DNA of 64,000 nt from Oceanispirochaeta crateris. Lineage in GTDB: Bacteria; Spirochaetota; Spirochaetia; DSM-2461. Below, piece by piece: positions 16,748 to 25,830 of this stretch; the stretch's first letter is position 1, and each line of letters starts with the position of its first letter. The stretch spans positions 3,204,439 to 3,268,438 of the forward strand of contig NZ_CP036150.1 of the NCBI RefSeq assembly GCF_008329965.1, written 5' to 3'. A program made the position numbers and the translations under genes. The notes under the pieces are model-generated. The model saw nothing but the letters and a program-made list of their open reading frames with translations, was not told the origin of the DNA and ran no database searches.

Positions 16748-17251
16748 CTATTCTCCCATAACCTGAACCTGACAAGTTCTCTTTCTAGCCCGAACTTGGT
16801 CCCAGTCTATAAAATAGATGTATCCAAAATCACCAAGTTGTAATTCTCCATCTACAATCAAAATAGTTTCTGATCGTCCAAAAAAAACAGAACGGAGATG
16901 TGCCTCTGTATTCAGACTTGTCCACTCTCCTTCTTCAGAACCAAGGCTCATGGCAAAATCTATATGTTCCTTCCCTGGGTGCATGTACTGCCCTTCGACC
17001 CGACAAGTGGGTATCAGTTTCTCCATAACATTACAAAGATCCTGTTGCAAAAACTCTAGTCCGAAATATGTCTTGTCATGGGAACATTCCTGGGTCATTA
17101 CAGAACATGTTGTGTGGTGAGAATAGACAACACAAGTTCCATTTTTAATACCTGAATTTTCTACCATCCCTTTTACCTTCTTAGTTACATCATGGAACGT
17201 AGGATGCAGACCATCTGATTGCATTTCAAATCTTTCATTTAATACTTTCAT
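16748..17251 (-). CDS. YjbQ/UPF0047 family protein, copy 1
   Basis: A 167-residue UPF0047 protein. Family members have secondary thiamine-phosphate-synthase activity, but the physiological role is unclear. The family signature is seen as VVYSHHTTCSVMTQE, FLQQDLCNVMEKLIP, SLNTEAHLRSVFFGRSE and ELQLGDFGYIYFIDWD, including the metal-binding histidines of the SHHTT and AHLR motifs. It follows a paralogue at 17318-17815 and is about 60 per cent similar by eye. Association with sugar kinase and isomerase genes suggests a role in carbohydrate metabolism. Confidence 0.88.
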   Translation of the reverse strand: MKVLNERFEMQSDGLHPTFHDVTKKVKGMVENSGIKNGTCVVYSHHTTCSVMTQECSHDKTYFGLEFLQQDLCNVMEKLIPTCRVEGQYMHPGKEHIDFAMSLGSEEGEWTSLNTEAHLRSVFFGRSETILIVDGELQLGDFGYIYFIDWDQVRARKRTCQVQVMGE

Positions 17252-17317
17252 ATTATTTCTCCTTAATATTTAAAAAACAGAATTTTATTTTGATGCTCCT
17301 TATCATTGAAGTTAAGG

Positions 17318-17815
17318 TTATTCACCAATAATCTGTACATATACCTTTCGTTCACGAGCACGAGTATGATCAAAATCAACAAAATAAATATGCCCGAATT
17401 CTCCCAATTCCAGATTCCCTTCTATAATCGGGATGGTCTCGCTTCGCCCGACAATAGATGATCTGAGATGGGCATCAGTGTTGAGTGTTCCTGGTTTATC
17501 TTCACCATGTTCGGCTGCAAAGACTGTAAGCTCCGGCCCGGGATGCATGTACTGTCCTTCTTTGCGGCATGTCGGGATTATTTTCTCAAATACATCTGTG
17601 AGATCCTGTTGAAGAAATGTCATACCTGTATAAGCTTTGTCAAAAGAGTCTTCATCGATCATTACAGAACATGTGGTATGACGTGAATAGATCAGACACA
17701 TACCATTTTTCACTTGTGAAACTTCTACAATTTCCTTTACTTTCTCGGTAAGGGTATGAAAAGTTGGTCTCATTCCTGTAGATTTTACTTTAATTGTTTC
17801 ATTTGTTATTTTCAT
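17318..17815 (-). CDS. YjbQ/UPF0047 family protein, copy 2
   Basis: A 165-residue paralogue of the downstream copy with the same motifs: LIYSRHTTCSVMIDEDS, FLQQDLTDVFEKIIPTCRKE, TLNTDAHLRSSIVGRSE and ELGEFGHIYFVDFD. SRHTT replaces SHHTT. It overlaps the upstream TIM-like gene by 4 bases, so it is translationally coupled to it. A tandem duplication retained with divergence suggests either different substrates or a hetero-oligomer. Confidence 0.88.
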   Translation of the reverse strand: MKITNETIKVKSTGMRPTFHTLTEKVKEIVEVSQVKNGMCLIYSRHTTCSVMIDEDSFDKAYTGMTFLQQDLTDVFEKIIPTCRKEGQYMHPGPELTVFAAEHGEDKPGTLNTDAHLRSSIVGRSETIPIIEGNLELGEFGHIYFVDFDHTRARERKVYVQIIGE

Positions 17816-18543
17816 TTCTTATGTCCTTTCGATTTCTCAAGTTCATCTTTTGCTTTTCTGACGTTGTATACCATCTCATCCAGTAGTTTGTAAGGATCTG
17901 GAGAGTTCAATATTCCCGATGCGGAACCTGCAGCGTCATTTCCAGCCATAATGAAATCATATATCTGACGACCAGTTGTTATTCCTGCTGCCTGTTCTAC
18001 TAAAATATTTGGAAAAATTTCTTTGACAACCTTGAGGGTCTCTACCACATAATCCATATTACTTGCCTGATCTGTTCCAATGAGCTCACTTGGTTCGGGG
18101 TTAATAATATCAGGCTGAAACTGGGCAATTGCTTTTGTCTCTGAAATGGAATCAGCGCAAGCAAAAGTAATCAAGCCAAGCTCGTTGGCTCGGTCTATGG
18201 TTCTTTTTATTTGAGGCAGGGTCATGGGTCTTTCACAGTGGTTAAGCATGACACCTTTTGCCCCTGCACTTTTAATAGCTTCGGGTAATACATCTGCGAT
18301 TCCCCGGCCCGGTTTTAAGGTATCCATATAGGGGGCAAATACAAAAATACGATCTGTATTTTCTGCAATCCTTCTGATTTCTGTATAGGGAGCAATAAAA
18401 ATTGCATCAACGTCATACTTCTTGGCCGCAGCATCAACTGCCAGGGCATAGTTATAGACATCATCTCCAAAAATATAGTTTTTTACACTAGTTTCAAAAA
18501 ATGGGGGTTTAGGTAATATTTTCTGTATTTCTCTTTTATTCAT
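17812..18543 (-). CDS. Triosephosphate-isomerase-like protein (archaeal type)
   Basis: A 243-residue TIM-barrel protein resembling the shorter archaeal triosephosphate isomerases. The three catalytic residues are recognisable: Lys21 in SVKNYIFG, His102 in LNHCERP and Glu150 in NPEPSELIGT. A phosphate-binding QAAGITTG and GSASGIL follow. The Cys in NHCER and Asp in IGTD differ from the canonical NHSER and IGTG, hinting at a related substrate, as in tetrulose-phosphate isomerases of polyol pathways. It sits between an FGGY kinase (17 bases upstream) and YjbQ, so it probably isomerises the kinase-derived phosphate. The housekeeping TpiA is presumably elsewhere. Confidence 0.82.
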   Translation of the reverse strand: MNKREIQKILPKPPFFETSVKNYIFGDDVYNYALAVDAAAKKYDVDAIFIAPYTEIRRIAENTDRIFVFAPYMDTLKPGRGIADVLPEAIKSAGAKGVMLNHCERPMTLPQIKRTIDRANELGLITFACADSISETKAIAQFQPDIINPEPSELIGTDQASNMDYVVETLKVVKEIFPNILVEQAAGITTGRQIYDFIMAGNDAAGSASGILNSPDPYKLLDEMVYNVRKAKDELEKSKGHKK

Positions 18544-18560
18544 ATCAATCTCCTATTGAT

Positions 18561-20033
18561 TCAGCTGTCTATTTCAAAATGTTTTATATAGTCTTTATAT
18601 ATTTTCTGATAAAGTTTACTGCGAACCGGGTCTGGTTCAATTATCAATTCCTGAGATTTGGTCTGCTCATAAGCATCATGTTCGTCAGAGTATAGGCCAA
18701 CACCAATTCCTGCGAGCATAACAGCTCCCATGGCTCCTGCATGCTGTCCTGTTTCTGGGATGACAATTGGCTGGCCAGAAACATCGGCTAGTATGGAAGG
18801 CCAGATAGAACTTTTTGTAGGACCACCTGTTAGCACAATTCTATCAATCGGCTTACCTGTCAGACTGGTAAGTTTTTCTATTCGGTTCCGGATAAGAAAT
18901 ACTATTCCTTCCATAAGTGCCCTTGCGATGTTTTTAGGTTGGATATCTTTTAATTGATCCTTCATTTGGATATAGGGTTGTTTGAATAGTTCAATGTACA
19001 ATCCATCAGCCCCTGGTTCCGCTTCCGATGCCAAACGGTCATATCTGGCAAATAGCGATTCATCCTCATTGGATCCAATACAGTTTACAAGATACTCTTC
19101 CATCTTTTCAGCAATTCCCGTCAGAGCAACCATCGATCCCCAGCAGCCGGCAGGGGATAGAAAGGGGTCTACCAACATTTTCCATTTCAATGCGGTTTCT
19201 CTATTCCTGACAGGTGAAAATGCCACCCATGAGGTTCCTGCCGAGATTAATACATTCCCTTCTTCAAAAACACCAGTACTTCTGGCTGCAGAGGGATGGT
19301 CAAAGGAACCAGTTACAATTTGAGTTTTAGTTTGAAGTCCTGTCATCTCAGTTATTTCTGGCATTATAGTCCCGCAAGCAGTTCCTGATGGAAGCATTTC
19401 TGCCAAATCATTGTCAGTAATATTTAGTAAATCAAGAAGAGATGTGTTCCAAAGACTCTTAACCTGGTCAAATAGAAAAAAGGTCGTTGCCTTAGAATAA
19501 TCAACTGCCAGCCGTCCGCAGAGGCGGTAGTAGATATAGTCGTTGAGCATCGAAAAATGCCTTGTTTTCTTCCATAATTCCGGTTTGTAATGCTTGTACC
19601 ATGAAAGGTGGGCTAATGGAAAAGTTCCTTTGAAAGGCCATCCCGTGGAGTAATACAATTTTTCCAGGTCAAGTTCAGACCAGAGTTCCATTTTTGTTCC
19701 AGCTGTTCTCCTATCCATCCAGCTGATAGCATTGTCCAGGGGTAAGTAATTCTCATCAAGGATTATTGTGTTCCCGCTGGCACCACTGAAACTTAGGGCT
19801 TTAATATTTTCAGCTTGATTTGTATTTTTAACAAATTCTCTAATTATCGAACATATGTCTTGGAAATAGCCCTCAGGGTCTATTTCAACCCTGGATTCGG
19901 CTGGGTGGTGTAAATTAACTGGACGACTGGTCTGTTCGATAATTTTACCATTAGTATTTGAAAGCAGTGCCTTTATGGTACTCGTGCCAAGATCAAATCC
20001 AATAAGAAGATCACCTTTGTCTCTTTTGATCAT
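18561..20033 (-). CDS. FGGY-family carbohydrate kinase
   Basis: A 490-residue sugar kinase of the xylulokinase/gluconokinase superfamily. Domain I starts with GFDLGTSTIKALLSNTNGK (phosphate loop); SFSGASGNTIILDENYLPL and SWMDRRTAGTK form the sugar-binding region; the C-terminal FGGY signature region reads DRIVLTGGPTKSSIWPSILA, followed by GQHAGAMGAVMLAGIG. All expected parts are present. It heads a minus-strand operon kinase-TIM-YjbQ-YjbQ, transcribed from the promoter at 20169-20210. The sugar cannot be identified from sequence. Confidence 0.92.
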   Translation of the reverse strand: MIKRDKGDLLIGFDLGTSTIKALLSNTNGKIIEQTSRPVNLHHPAESRVEIDPEGYFQDICSIIREFVKNTNQAENIKALSFSGASGNTIILDENYLPLDNAISWMDRRTAGTKMELWSELDLEKLYYSTGWPFKGTFPLAHLSWYKHYKPELWKKTRHFSMLNDYIYYRLCGRLAVDYSKATTFFLFDQVKSLWNTSLLDLLNITDNDLAEMLPSGTACGTIMPEITEMTGLQTKTQIVTGSFDHPSAARSTGVFEEGNVLISAGTSWVAFSPVRNRETALKWKMLVDPFLSPAGCWGSMVALTGIAEKMEEYLVNCIGSNEDESLFARYDRLASEAEPGADGLYIELFKQPYIQMKDQLKDIQPKNIARALMEGIVFLIRNRIEKLTSLTGKPIDRIVLTGGPTKSSIWPSILADVSGQPIVIPETGQHAGAMGAVMLAGIGVGLYSDEHDAYEQTKSQELIIEPDPVRSKLYQKIYKDYIKHFEIDS

Positions 20034-20168
20034 TATTAGGAAGCTCCTGTGTTTTCTATTGAAAAATTATCAATTCTGAGTTCGTCGATGCCTAGTATTA
20101 TTCTTTTAAATTACCAGACTATGAATGCTCTTCAACTGACTCATATATTAATTAGGATGTTCTGATTT

Positions 20169-20210
20169 AATCTATTATTTTACCATTTTAAGATTGAGTC
20201 AAGCATATTA
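20169..20210 (-). promoter_or_regulatory. Promoter element of the kinase operon, shared with the isomerase operon
   Basis: On the minus strand a -35 TTGACT (20202-20197) and a -10 AATAAT (20179-20174) are separated by exactly 17 bases. The whole 42-bp block is identical at 37 of 42 positions to 30105-30146, ahead of the isomerase operon. Such conservation beyond the hexamers suggests a shared regulator site as well as a promoter. Confidence 0.65.
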
Positions 20211-20717
20211 TGGGTGATTCATTCATAATTAAGGCTATTTTGCTAATTAAATTTTATTTTATGGTTGAATCAACTAATATTGGGTCTCAAAATTAGTTTG
20301 TATATGAAATATTGGTGTATAGTAATGGGTAAATTCAAGTTATTCTTATAGGGATGTATTTAAGAAATTGTCTAAATGAAACACCTTCAGACTCAATGTC
20401 GTCAAAACCCATCATTCAGAGTTAGATTAAAAACCTTTAGCAATATACGTGATAGTATTTAAAATATATCTCTCGTTTACAATTACTAGGATCATATTAA
20501 TGTGGCAGAAAGCTATATGAGTAGTAAGCTATCTTTTCTATTGACAGTAATGGTAAGAGAATCATACTCTTAGTCCAGATATTTGTGGCAATCAGTACAG
20601 CTATCTGATTATCATTCACCCAAAAACTGTACTTAAGGCGGTTATGAAAAAGGTATTCAGAGTAAAAGTTCTGTTGCAATTTTTTTGCATTAACCACTGA
20701 AGCTCTGATGTTAGTTT

Positions 20718-20778
20718 TTTATCAAATTTATTTTTCTGATAAAATGAGCTATTCAGTCATTAACTGTCAAAAATGACT
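20718..20778. promoter_or_regulatory. Two palindromes ahead of the deoR gene
   Basis: TTTATCA (20718-20724) and TGATAAA (20737-20743) form a 7-bp inverted repeat with a 12-base spacer. AGTCATT (20755-20761) and AATGACT (20772-20778) form another with a 10-base spacer, ending 20 bases ahead of the deoR ATG. Both are candidate autoregulatory operators. Confidence 0.45.
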
Positions 20779-20798
20779 AATTTATAGGATGTTTAATT

Positions 20799-21590
20799 AT
20801 GTCAAAAATCGAGAAAAGACAAAAGAAACTTTTAGATTTACTACAGATATATAAACGGATAGATATTTCACAAGTCTCAAAATGGTTAGATATTTCTGAA
20901 ACAACTGCGCGAAGAATGTGTTCGAAGCTAGAAGAAGACCAGAAGGTTATTCGTGTACATGGAGGAGTTCAACTAACTGAACAGTTTCTGAATGAGTTTT
21001 CTTATCAAAGTAAAGAGCTGAAACAACTGCACGAAAAAGTCTCAATAGGAAATTATAGCGCGTCACTTATCACTTCAGGTGACCGAATCTACTTAGATTC
21101 AGGTACTACAATCCACCAGTTTGCTATGGCTTTGATCAACCGGATAAAGAAGCAGGAATTTCAAGATCTTGTTGTTATTACGAACTCTCTAGCTAATTTT
21201 GATCCTTTGGCAGAGTATTGTAAGGTTATATTAGTTGGTGGTGAAGTACGTCTTCCGAGATTGGATGTTTGCGGATCAATCTCAGAAGAAATCATTAGCA
21301 AGTTTCATATCACTAAAGCCTTTTTGGGGGTGGATGGAGTACATATTCAGAAAGGATTCATGACTACTGATGAGCGGACTTCTACCTTGAATAAGCTTAT
21401 CTTAGCTGATGTTGATGAGGCTTATATCCTTTGTGACTCCACTAAATTCGGAAAAACATCTTTTATGGCATATGCCCAGCCTGACGAAGTAAAGAATGTT
21501 GTTACCGACTGGAACTTAGCAGATAAAACTGCAGAGATTTTCACTCAGGCAGGTTTTCCTTTGGTGATTACCGATGAAACTATCGTTTAG
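20799..21590 (+). CDS. DeoR-family transcriptional regulator
   Basis: A 263-residue regulator with an N-terminal DeoR helix-turn-helix (KRQKKLLDLLQIYKRIDIS, SKWLDISETTARRMCSKLEE, VIRVHGGVQL) and a C-terminal DeoRC sugar-phosphate sensor domain (DRIYLDSGTTIHQFA, VILVGGEVRLPRLDVCG, FLGVDGVHIQKGFMTTDE). DeoR proteins usually repress sugar operons until a phosphorylated intermediate binds. It lies between the kinase operon on the minus strand and the ABC importer genes on the plus strand, the natural position for a regulator of both. Confidence 0.93.
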   Translation: MSKIEKRQKKLLDLLQIYKRIDISQVSKWLDISETTARRMCSKLEEDQKVIRVHGGVQLTEQFLNEFSYQSKELKQLHEKVSIGNYSASLITSGDRIYLDSGTTIHQFAMALINRIKKQEFQDLVVITNSLANFDPLAEYCKVILVGGEVRLPRLDVCGSISEEIISKFHITKAFLGVDGVHIQKGFMTTDERTSTLNKLILADVDEAYILCDSTKFGKTSFMAYAQPDEVKNVVTDWNLADKTAEIFTQAGFPLVITDETIV

Positions 21591-22001
21591 AACTACTAGG
21601 TTTTCTGATTAGGGAACTATTGCAAAAATTTTAACTACTCAATCAAAAAACACTCCTTATTAGTCTAAAGTATATTTACTTTTAGAATTAATAATTGTGA
21701 ACCTCTCCAACGTTTGACCATTTTGAGGTCATGGGAATCAATTTCTCATTATTTCTTATTTCCATTGCTATAAAATGAATAAATCAGAGATTTTTGAATA
21801 ATTAGTTGTATTTGTAAAATAATATTATCTATGCATTAAGTATTCCTAAATTTAAGGAATTACATTTTTTATCAAAACCCTAAAAATGGCCGTTTCGTTC
21901 ATATTTTGACTAATTCAAGAATAATAAAAATTGACAACCGACTGATATGGTGATAATTTGAAGTTAAGCCATGTCTAATGGTCTATCACAAGGAGGAACT
22001 G
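21591..22001. other. Intergenic region ahead of the ABC importer operon
   Basis: AT-rich, with the importer promoter at 21931-21959 and a TTATCA at 21869-21874. No gene is seen. No obvious terminator follows deoR. Confidence 0.6.
21931..21959 (+). promoter_or_regulatory. Promoter of the ABC importer operon
   Basis: A perfect -35 TTGACA (21931-21936) and a -10 TAATTT (21954-21959) are 17 bases apart. A TGATAA half-site (21951-21956) overlaps the -10, and a TTATCA lies upstream at 21869-21874, which would suit DeoR control. Confidence 0.6.
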
Positions 22002-23282
22002 GTGAAAAAGATTATTGTCTTTATACTGCTTATAAGCGGTATTGGTTTTCTATGGGCTAATGGAGAAAATGAAACTGCTAACGGACCTGTTACATTGAGG
22101 ATAATGTCTCCAGCAAGTGATTTCACCGATGAGTGGATTGAGTCTTGGAATTCTGAAAATCCCAATATTCAGGTAGTTAGAGAAGACCTGGATCAGACTA
22201 AGTGGATTGCTGATTATATTGGTGGTTCATCTGCTGATATTATAAATTTAGGAAGTGGTGCTGAAGTTCCATATTTCGTGAAGAGAGGGATGCTCTATGA
22301 CCTAACAGACTATATTAATTCCAGCGAATTACTGAAAGATGATATTGATCTTGAAGGCTCAGGGGCTTACCTCTTTGAAGATTCATGGTATGGCTTACCA
22401 AAAGATTATAACAATGTTACTGCTATTACTTATAATAAAGAATTATTTGATAAAGCAGGCCTTCCGTACCCCAGTGCAACTGAACCGATGACATATAATG
22501 AATTCGAAACGTTGGCGAAGGAACTTTCTGCGATAGATGCGAGTGTGTTTGGTACTGAAGTTCACGGGAATTGGTTTTTGTATATGGCGGGTGATATGGC
22601 ATATATGATTAATAAAAAATTACACACTGATGGACAATCCAAAATGAATAATGATCCAGAAGTGAGAGATATCTGGAAAACTTTCCTGAGATGGAGAAAA
22701 GAAGGAATTAGCAGTAATCTGAAGAACCCTATTAGTGGTTGGGCAGGGTCTGCGTTTCAGGCAGGGAATATTGCCATGGTCCAATTAGGCTATTGGTATG
22801 GTGCATCCTGTAGTGCTGTTGACGGATATGATGAAAAGTTTGGTTGGGCACCTGCTCCTGTTATGGAAAAGGGCGGAAAGCGAGTAACAAATAGTTTAGG
22901 TGCTACTGGATTTATTGTAAGTTCACAGACCAAGTATCCGGATCAAGCATTTAAAGTATTTGAATGGTACATGGCTGGTGAGCCTGGAAAAGAACGAGCT
23001 GAAACAGGATGGGGAATCCCTCCTCTAAAGTCTCTGCAAACATTACTTCCATATGATAATGATTTCAACAAAGTACGTAAAGATATTGCAATGGAAGAGG
23101 TTAAATATATGATGCCTCCACAAACTTCTTGGTATGCAAGAAATAATGTCTATGCGGGCAACTGGAAAGCAGCAGAAAATGCCTATTTAAGAAATGAAGT
23201 GACTGAGGATGGTGCTATTGATATGTTCTTTAAATCAATGAATGAAGCTTTTGCTTTTGGAAAAGAAGAAGTTGGTGAATAA
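22002..23282 (+). CDS. ABC transporter sugar-binding protein
   Basis: A family 1 extracellular solute-binding protein, 426 residues. The GTG at 22002 is chosen because AGGAGG lies 5 bases upstream; the in-frame ATG at 21978 has none and would add eight residues before the signal peptide. The signal reads VKKIIVFILLISGIGFLW, then ANGENETANG, a spirochaete-like export signal. Later hallmarks are WIESWNSENPNIQVVRED, AITYNKELFDKAGLPYP, the AGNIAMVQLGYW segment and SLGATGFIVSSQTKYPDQAF. It would deliver a sugar or oligosaccharide to the two permeases downstream. No ATPase gene is adjacent, so a shared MsmK-type ATPase elsewhere is probable. Confidence 0.9.
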   Translation: MKKIIVFILLISGIGFLWANGENETANGPVTLRIMSPASDFTDEWIESWNSENPNIQVVREDLDQTKWIADYIGGSSADIINLGSGAEVPYFVKRGMLYDLTDYINSSELLKDDIDLEGSGAYLFEDSWYGLPKDYNNVTAITYNKELFDKAGLPYPSATEPMTYNEFETLAKELSAIDASVFGTEVHGNWFLYMAGDMAYMINKKLHTDGQSKMNNDPEVRDIWKTFLRWRKEGISSNLKNPISGWAGSAFQAGNIAMVQLGYWYGASCSAVDGYDEKFGWAPAPVMEKGGKRVTNSLGATGFIVSSQTKYPDQAFKVFEWYMAGEPGKERAETGWGIPPLKSLQTLLPYDNDFNKVRKDIAMEEVKYMMPPQTSWYARNNVYAGNWKAAENAYLRNEVTEDGAIDMFFKSMNEAFAFGKEEVGE

Positions 23283-23304
23283 CCCTTCTTAAGAGTTCTG
23301 AAAT

Positions 23305-23334
23305 ACAGGATTACTATTTTTATAGTAACCCTGT
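23305..23334 (+). other. Intercistronic hairpin after the binding-protein gene
   Basis: ACAGGATTACTAT, a TTTT loop, and ATAGTAACCCTGT form a 13-bp stem with one mismatch. No T-run follows, so it is probably a 3' mRNA-stabilising or processing hairpin that keeps the binding protein in excess over the permeases. Confidence 0.55.
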
Positions 23335-23404
23335 GTTGTCTATCTAACAACCTTGATAAAACACGTAATATATTGTTTTTACTCAACTTTTAGGAGCCTG
23401 TGAA

Positions 23405-24340
23405 ATGGTAAAAGAAAAGAATAGAAAGAATCTGATTGAGAAGGAAAAGAGGTTATCCTTCTACTGTTTCATGTCTCTATGGATTCTTGGTTTTGCAATC
23501 TTTCAATTGATTCCAATATTCTGGGGTTTTAGAGTCAGTCTCACAAATCAGATGGCATTTTCTGTTCAAACAAAATTCGTAGGTTTTGCAAACTATATAA
23601 CAGTTTTTCAGGATCCAACTATATTTGTTTCTATCACATATACATTGCTGTTTGCGCTCTTAACTACAATCTTGCAGGTGCTAATAGGTTTTATACTGGC
23701 AATGCTTGTTGAGAAGTATTTCATAATGCAAAGTTTTTTTAGGGTCATGTTTTATCTTCCCTATGTTATTCCTATCGTCGCTACAGGTTGGATATTTCGA
23801 GTTTTTCTGGATAAGAATGTGGGAACATTAAATATATTCCTCACACAGATACACCTGATTTCTGAGAATGTGAGCTGGCTTGGTGAGTATGGTTTATTAT
23901 CGATTCTCATGGCGAATTTCTGGAGAGTAGGCTGGAGTATGCTTATCTTCATTGGAGGACTTTCAACTATTCCAAGGGATCTTTATGATGCCGCATCTGT
24001 CGATGGTGCGGGCTATGTAAAAAAAATGATGATCATTACTATACCCTTTGTCAGTCCTTTTATCGCCTTTCAGATGGTTGTTAGTTTTATTTATGGAATG
24101 CAAGTTTTTATTCTGCCTTATATCCTCAATCCTGCAGCTATACGTGGTGCTCAAGTTACTGCTGAGGCTCCCCCAAAAGAGACGTTCTTCATACTTGCGA
24201 AAGGGTATGACCTCATTTTTAATAAAGGTCGTTTAGCTTATGGGTTTGCAGTATTATGGGTAACATTCATTATTGTGCTTATGTTCAGCCTGATCTATAC
24301 ACGCATGGTCAAAAAAATGACCTATTCAGAGGTGGAGTAA
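23405..24340 (+). CDS. ABC sugar permease, MalF/UgpA type
   Basis: A 311-residue inner-membrane permease with six predicted helices. The first segment is FMSLWILGFAIFQLIPIFWG. The EAA loop that contacts the ATPase is LYDAASVDGAGYVKKMMIIT (usually EAAxxDGA; here DAASVDGA). The AGGAG upstream supports the ATG at 23405. It forms a heterodimer with the next gene, three bases downstream. Confidence 0.92.
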   Translation: MVKEKNRKNLIEKEKRLSFYCFMSLWILGFAIFQLIPIFWGFRVSLTNQMAFSVQTKFVGFANYITVFQDPTIFVSITYTLLFALLTTILQVLIGFILAMLVEKYFIMQSFFRVMFYLPYVIPIVATGWIFRVFLDKNVGTLNIFLTQIHLISENVSWLGEYGLLSILMANFWRVGWSMLIFIGGLSTIPRDLYDAASVDGAGYVKKMMIITIPFVSPFIAFQMVVSFIYGMQVFILPYILNPAAIRGAQVTAEAPPKETFFILAKGYDLIFNKGRLAYGFAVLWVTFIIVLMFSLIYTRMVKKMTYSEVE

Positions 24341-24343
24341 TCT

Positions 24344-25183
24344 ATGGAAACCAAGTCACAGAAAAGACTGATAATGTCCGCAAAATATGTTGTTTTAAGT
24401 GTTCTACTATTACTCTTCTTTTTACCTCTCATCAGTATGGTCAGTGTCTCTTTGAAAGCTGAGAGTGAGATTTTTATGAAAACTGGGAAACTATTTCCAG
24501 AAAAGCTACATTTTGAAAACTACTTCAATGCTGCTACAAGAATCGATTATTTGAGATTTGTGTACAATTCATTGATCGTAGCTGTGATGTATACGGTTAC
24601 TTGTACCTTATCGAGTGCTATGGCCGGGTATGCCTTGGCACGGTTTCATATCAAAGAGAATAACCTATTCTTCACTATTGTACTCTCTTCAATTATGATA
24701 CCCTATGTTATTACTCTTATTCCATTTTATCTTCTTGTTAAGAATATGGGATTGACTGATAAACATGTTCTGTGGTTGATCTATGGTTTGGGTGGCGCTC
24801 CCTTTATGATATACCTCTATAAACAGTTTTTTTCAACAATCCCACAATCCTTTGAGGAATCAGCTCGCATAGATGGTGCTAGACGTTTTCAAATTTTCTT
24901 CCAAATCATGATGCCTCTAGTAAAGTCCGGCACTATCATAACAGCAATCTTTGCCTTCCAGTTTACCTGGCAGAACTATATCATGCCAGCATTGTTTTTA
25001 AGCTCATTGAAGACTACTCTAGCAGTGAAGATTAATGGTGCCTATGTTGATATACAGCAAAATATTCTTCTGGGTGAACTTATGGCAGGGGTCATATATT
25101 ACATCGGGATACCAGTTCTCCTGTTCTTTGTTTTTCAAAAATATATTATGAGAGGAATGCTCGAGGGAGGAGTGAAAGGTTAG
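24344..25183 (+). CDS. ABC sugar permease, MalG/UgpE type
   Basis: A 279-residue permease with the second-permease pattern: LLLFFLPLISMVSVSLKAE first helix, MAGYALARF, and the EAA loop FEESARIDGARRFQIFFQIM. It closes the importer block. The stop is followed within 75 bases by a decayed URO-D-family gene in the same orientation. Confidence 0.92.
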   Translation: METKSQKRLIMSAKYVVLSVLLLLFFLPLISMVSVSLKAESEIFMKTGKLFPEKLHFENYFNAATRIDYLRFVYNSLIVAVMYTVTCTLSSAMAGYALARFHIKENNLFFTIVLSSIMIPYVITLIPFYLLVKNMGLTDKHVLWLIYGLGGAPFMIYLYKQFFSTIPQSFEESARIDGARRFQIFFQIMMPLVKSGTIITAIFAFQFTWQNYIMPALFLSSLKTTLAVKINGAYVDIQQNILLGELMAGVIYYIGIPVLLFFVFQKYIMRGMLEGGVKG

Positions 25184-25256
25184 CTATTAATTGATCATGG
25201 AAGAAACACAATGTGTCATTGATCTATAATTTCAAGGGAGAGAGAAGCGGTCCAGC

Positions 25257-25830
25257 ATGGTGAGATCGGTCTTAACGAATGAGGGTTCATTGGCCTTGCT
25301 CATAATTCCTCGGGTTTTTAATGACCTGTTTGCAAATTGTAACTCTTTTGATGTGATCTTTGAGAAGAATACTGATGATCTCTATAGTAAACAAATTGTT
25401 CAGTTTTGTGACAATTTACCCTTATTAGAACCCTGGTTTGGGACATTATCCCATCCAGTGGCGTTTATGGTCTGATGAAGCCGCTCCCGATACGATTCAT
25501 GCATATCATTCATTTGATGACATCAATACTCTTAATTGTATGACATCTCCTTCTATACAGATGATCTTGGATACTATAGATATGTTAAAAGAGCGAACAA
25601 AGGAGTTGATCCCTATATTCTCGACAAGTAAACAATTACAGAAGGATAAAGCAACACTCATCCTTGATACCACAGAGTTCATAACTGATATGTATACTGA
25701 TTCTGAAAATGTACATGCTTTGTCGGAGACGATTACTAAAATGATAATTGAATTTTCTTATCAAGAAGAGGGTACTCCAGAAAATTATATTTCTATAAAA
25801 AATTGTATGGAGGATTGGTTTGGACAATAA
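25257..25830 (+). pseudogene. URO-D/MtaA-like protein, frameshifted and truncated
   Basis: Two overlapping frames read as one protein. The first, 25257 to about 25468, gives ALLIIPRVFNDLFANCNSF and DNLPLLEPWFGTLSHPVAF. The second, to 25830, continues WSDEAAPDTIHAYHSFDDI and ATLILDTTEFITDMYTDSEN, then VHALSETITKMIIEF. The pattern resembles uroporphyrinogen-decarboxylase-superfamily proteins (TIM barrels that include cobalamin-dependent methyltransferases). The frame breaks near 25467. The product would end at about 190 residues, well short of the ~340 normal for the family, and the MBL gene begins inside its end. A sequencing error could explain the frameshift but not the missing C-terminus. 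Confidence 0.62.

Larger units (their letters stand above)
20034..20798. other. Long AT-rich intergenic region between the kinase operon and deoR
   Basis: Holds the kinase-operon promoter element and candidate operators listed separately. No convincing gene is seen: a 66-codon minus-strand frame at 20497-20697 has no recognisable motif or ribosome-binding site. The region 20220-20500 is simply AT-rich and shows nothing I can name. Confidence 0.6.

Noticed and set aside
20497-20697. 66-codon minus-strand frame
   Set aside because: No ribosome-binding site, no recognisable motif, and composition like the surrounding AT-rich intergenic DNA.
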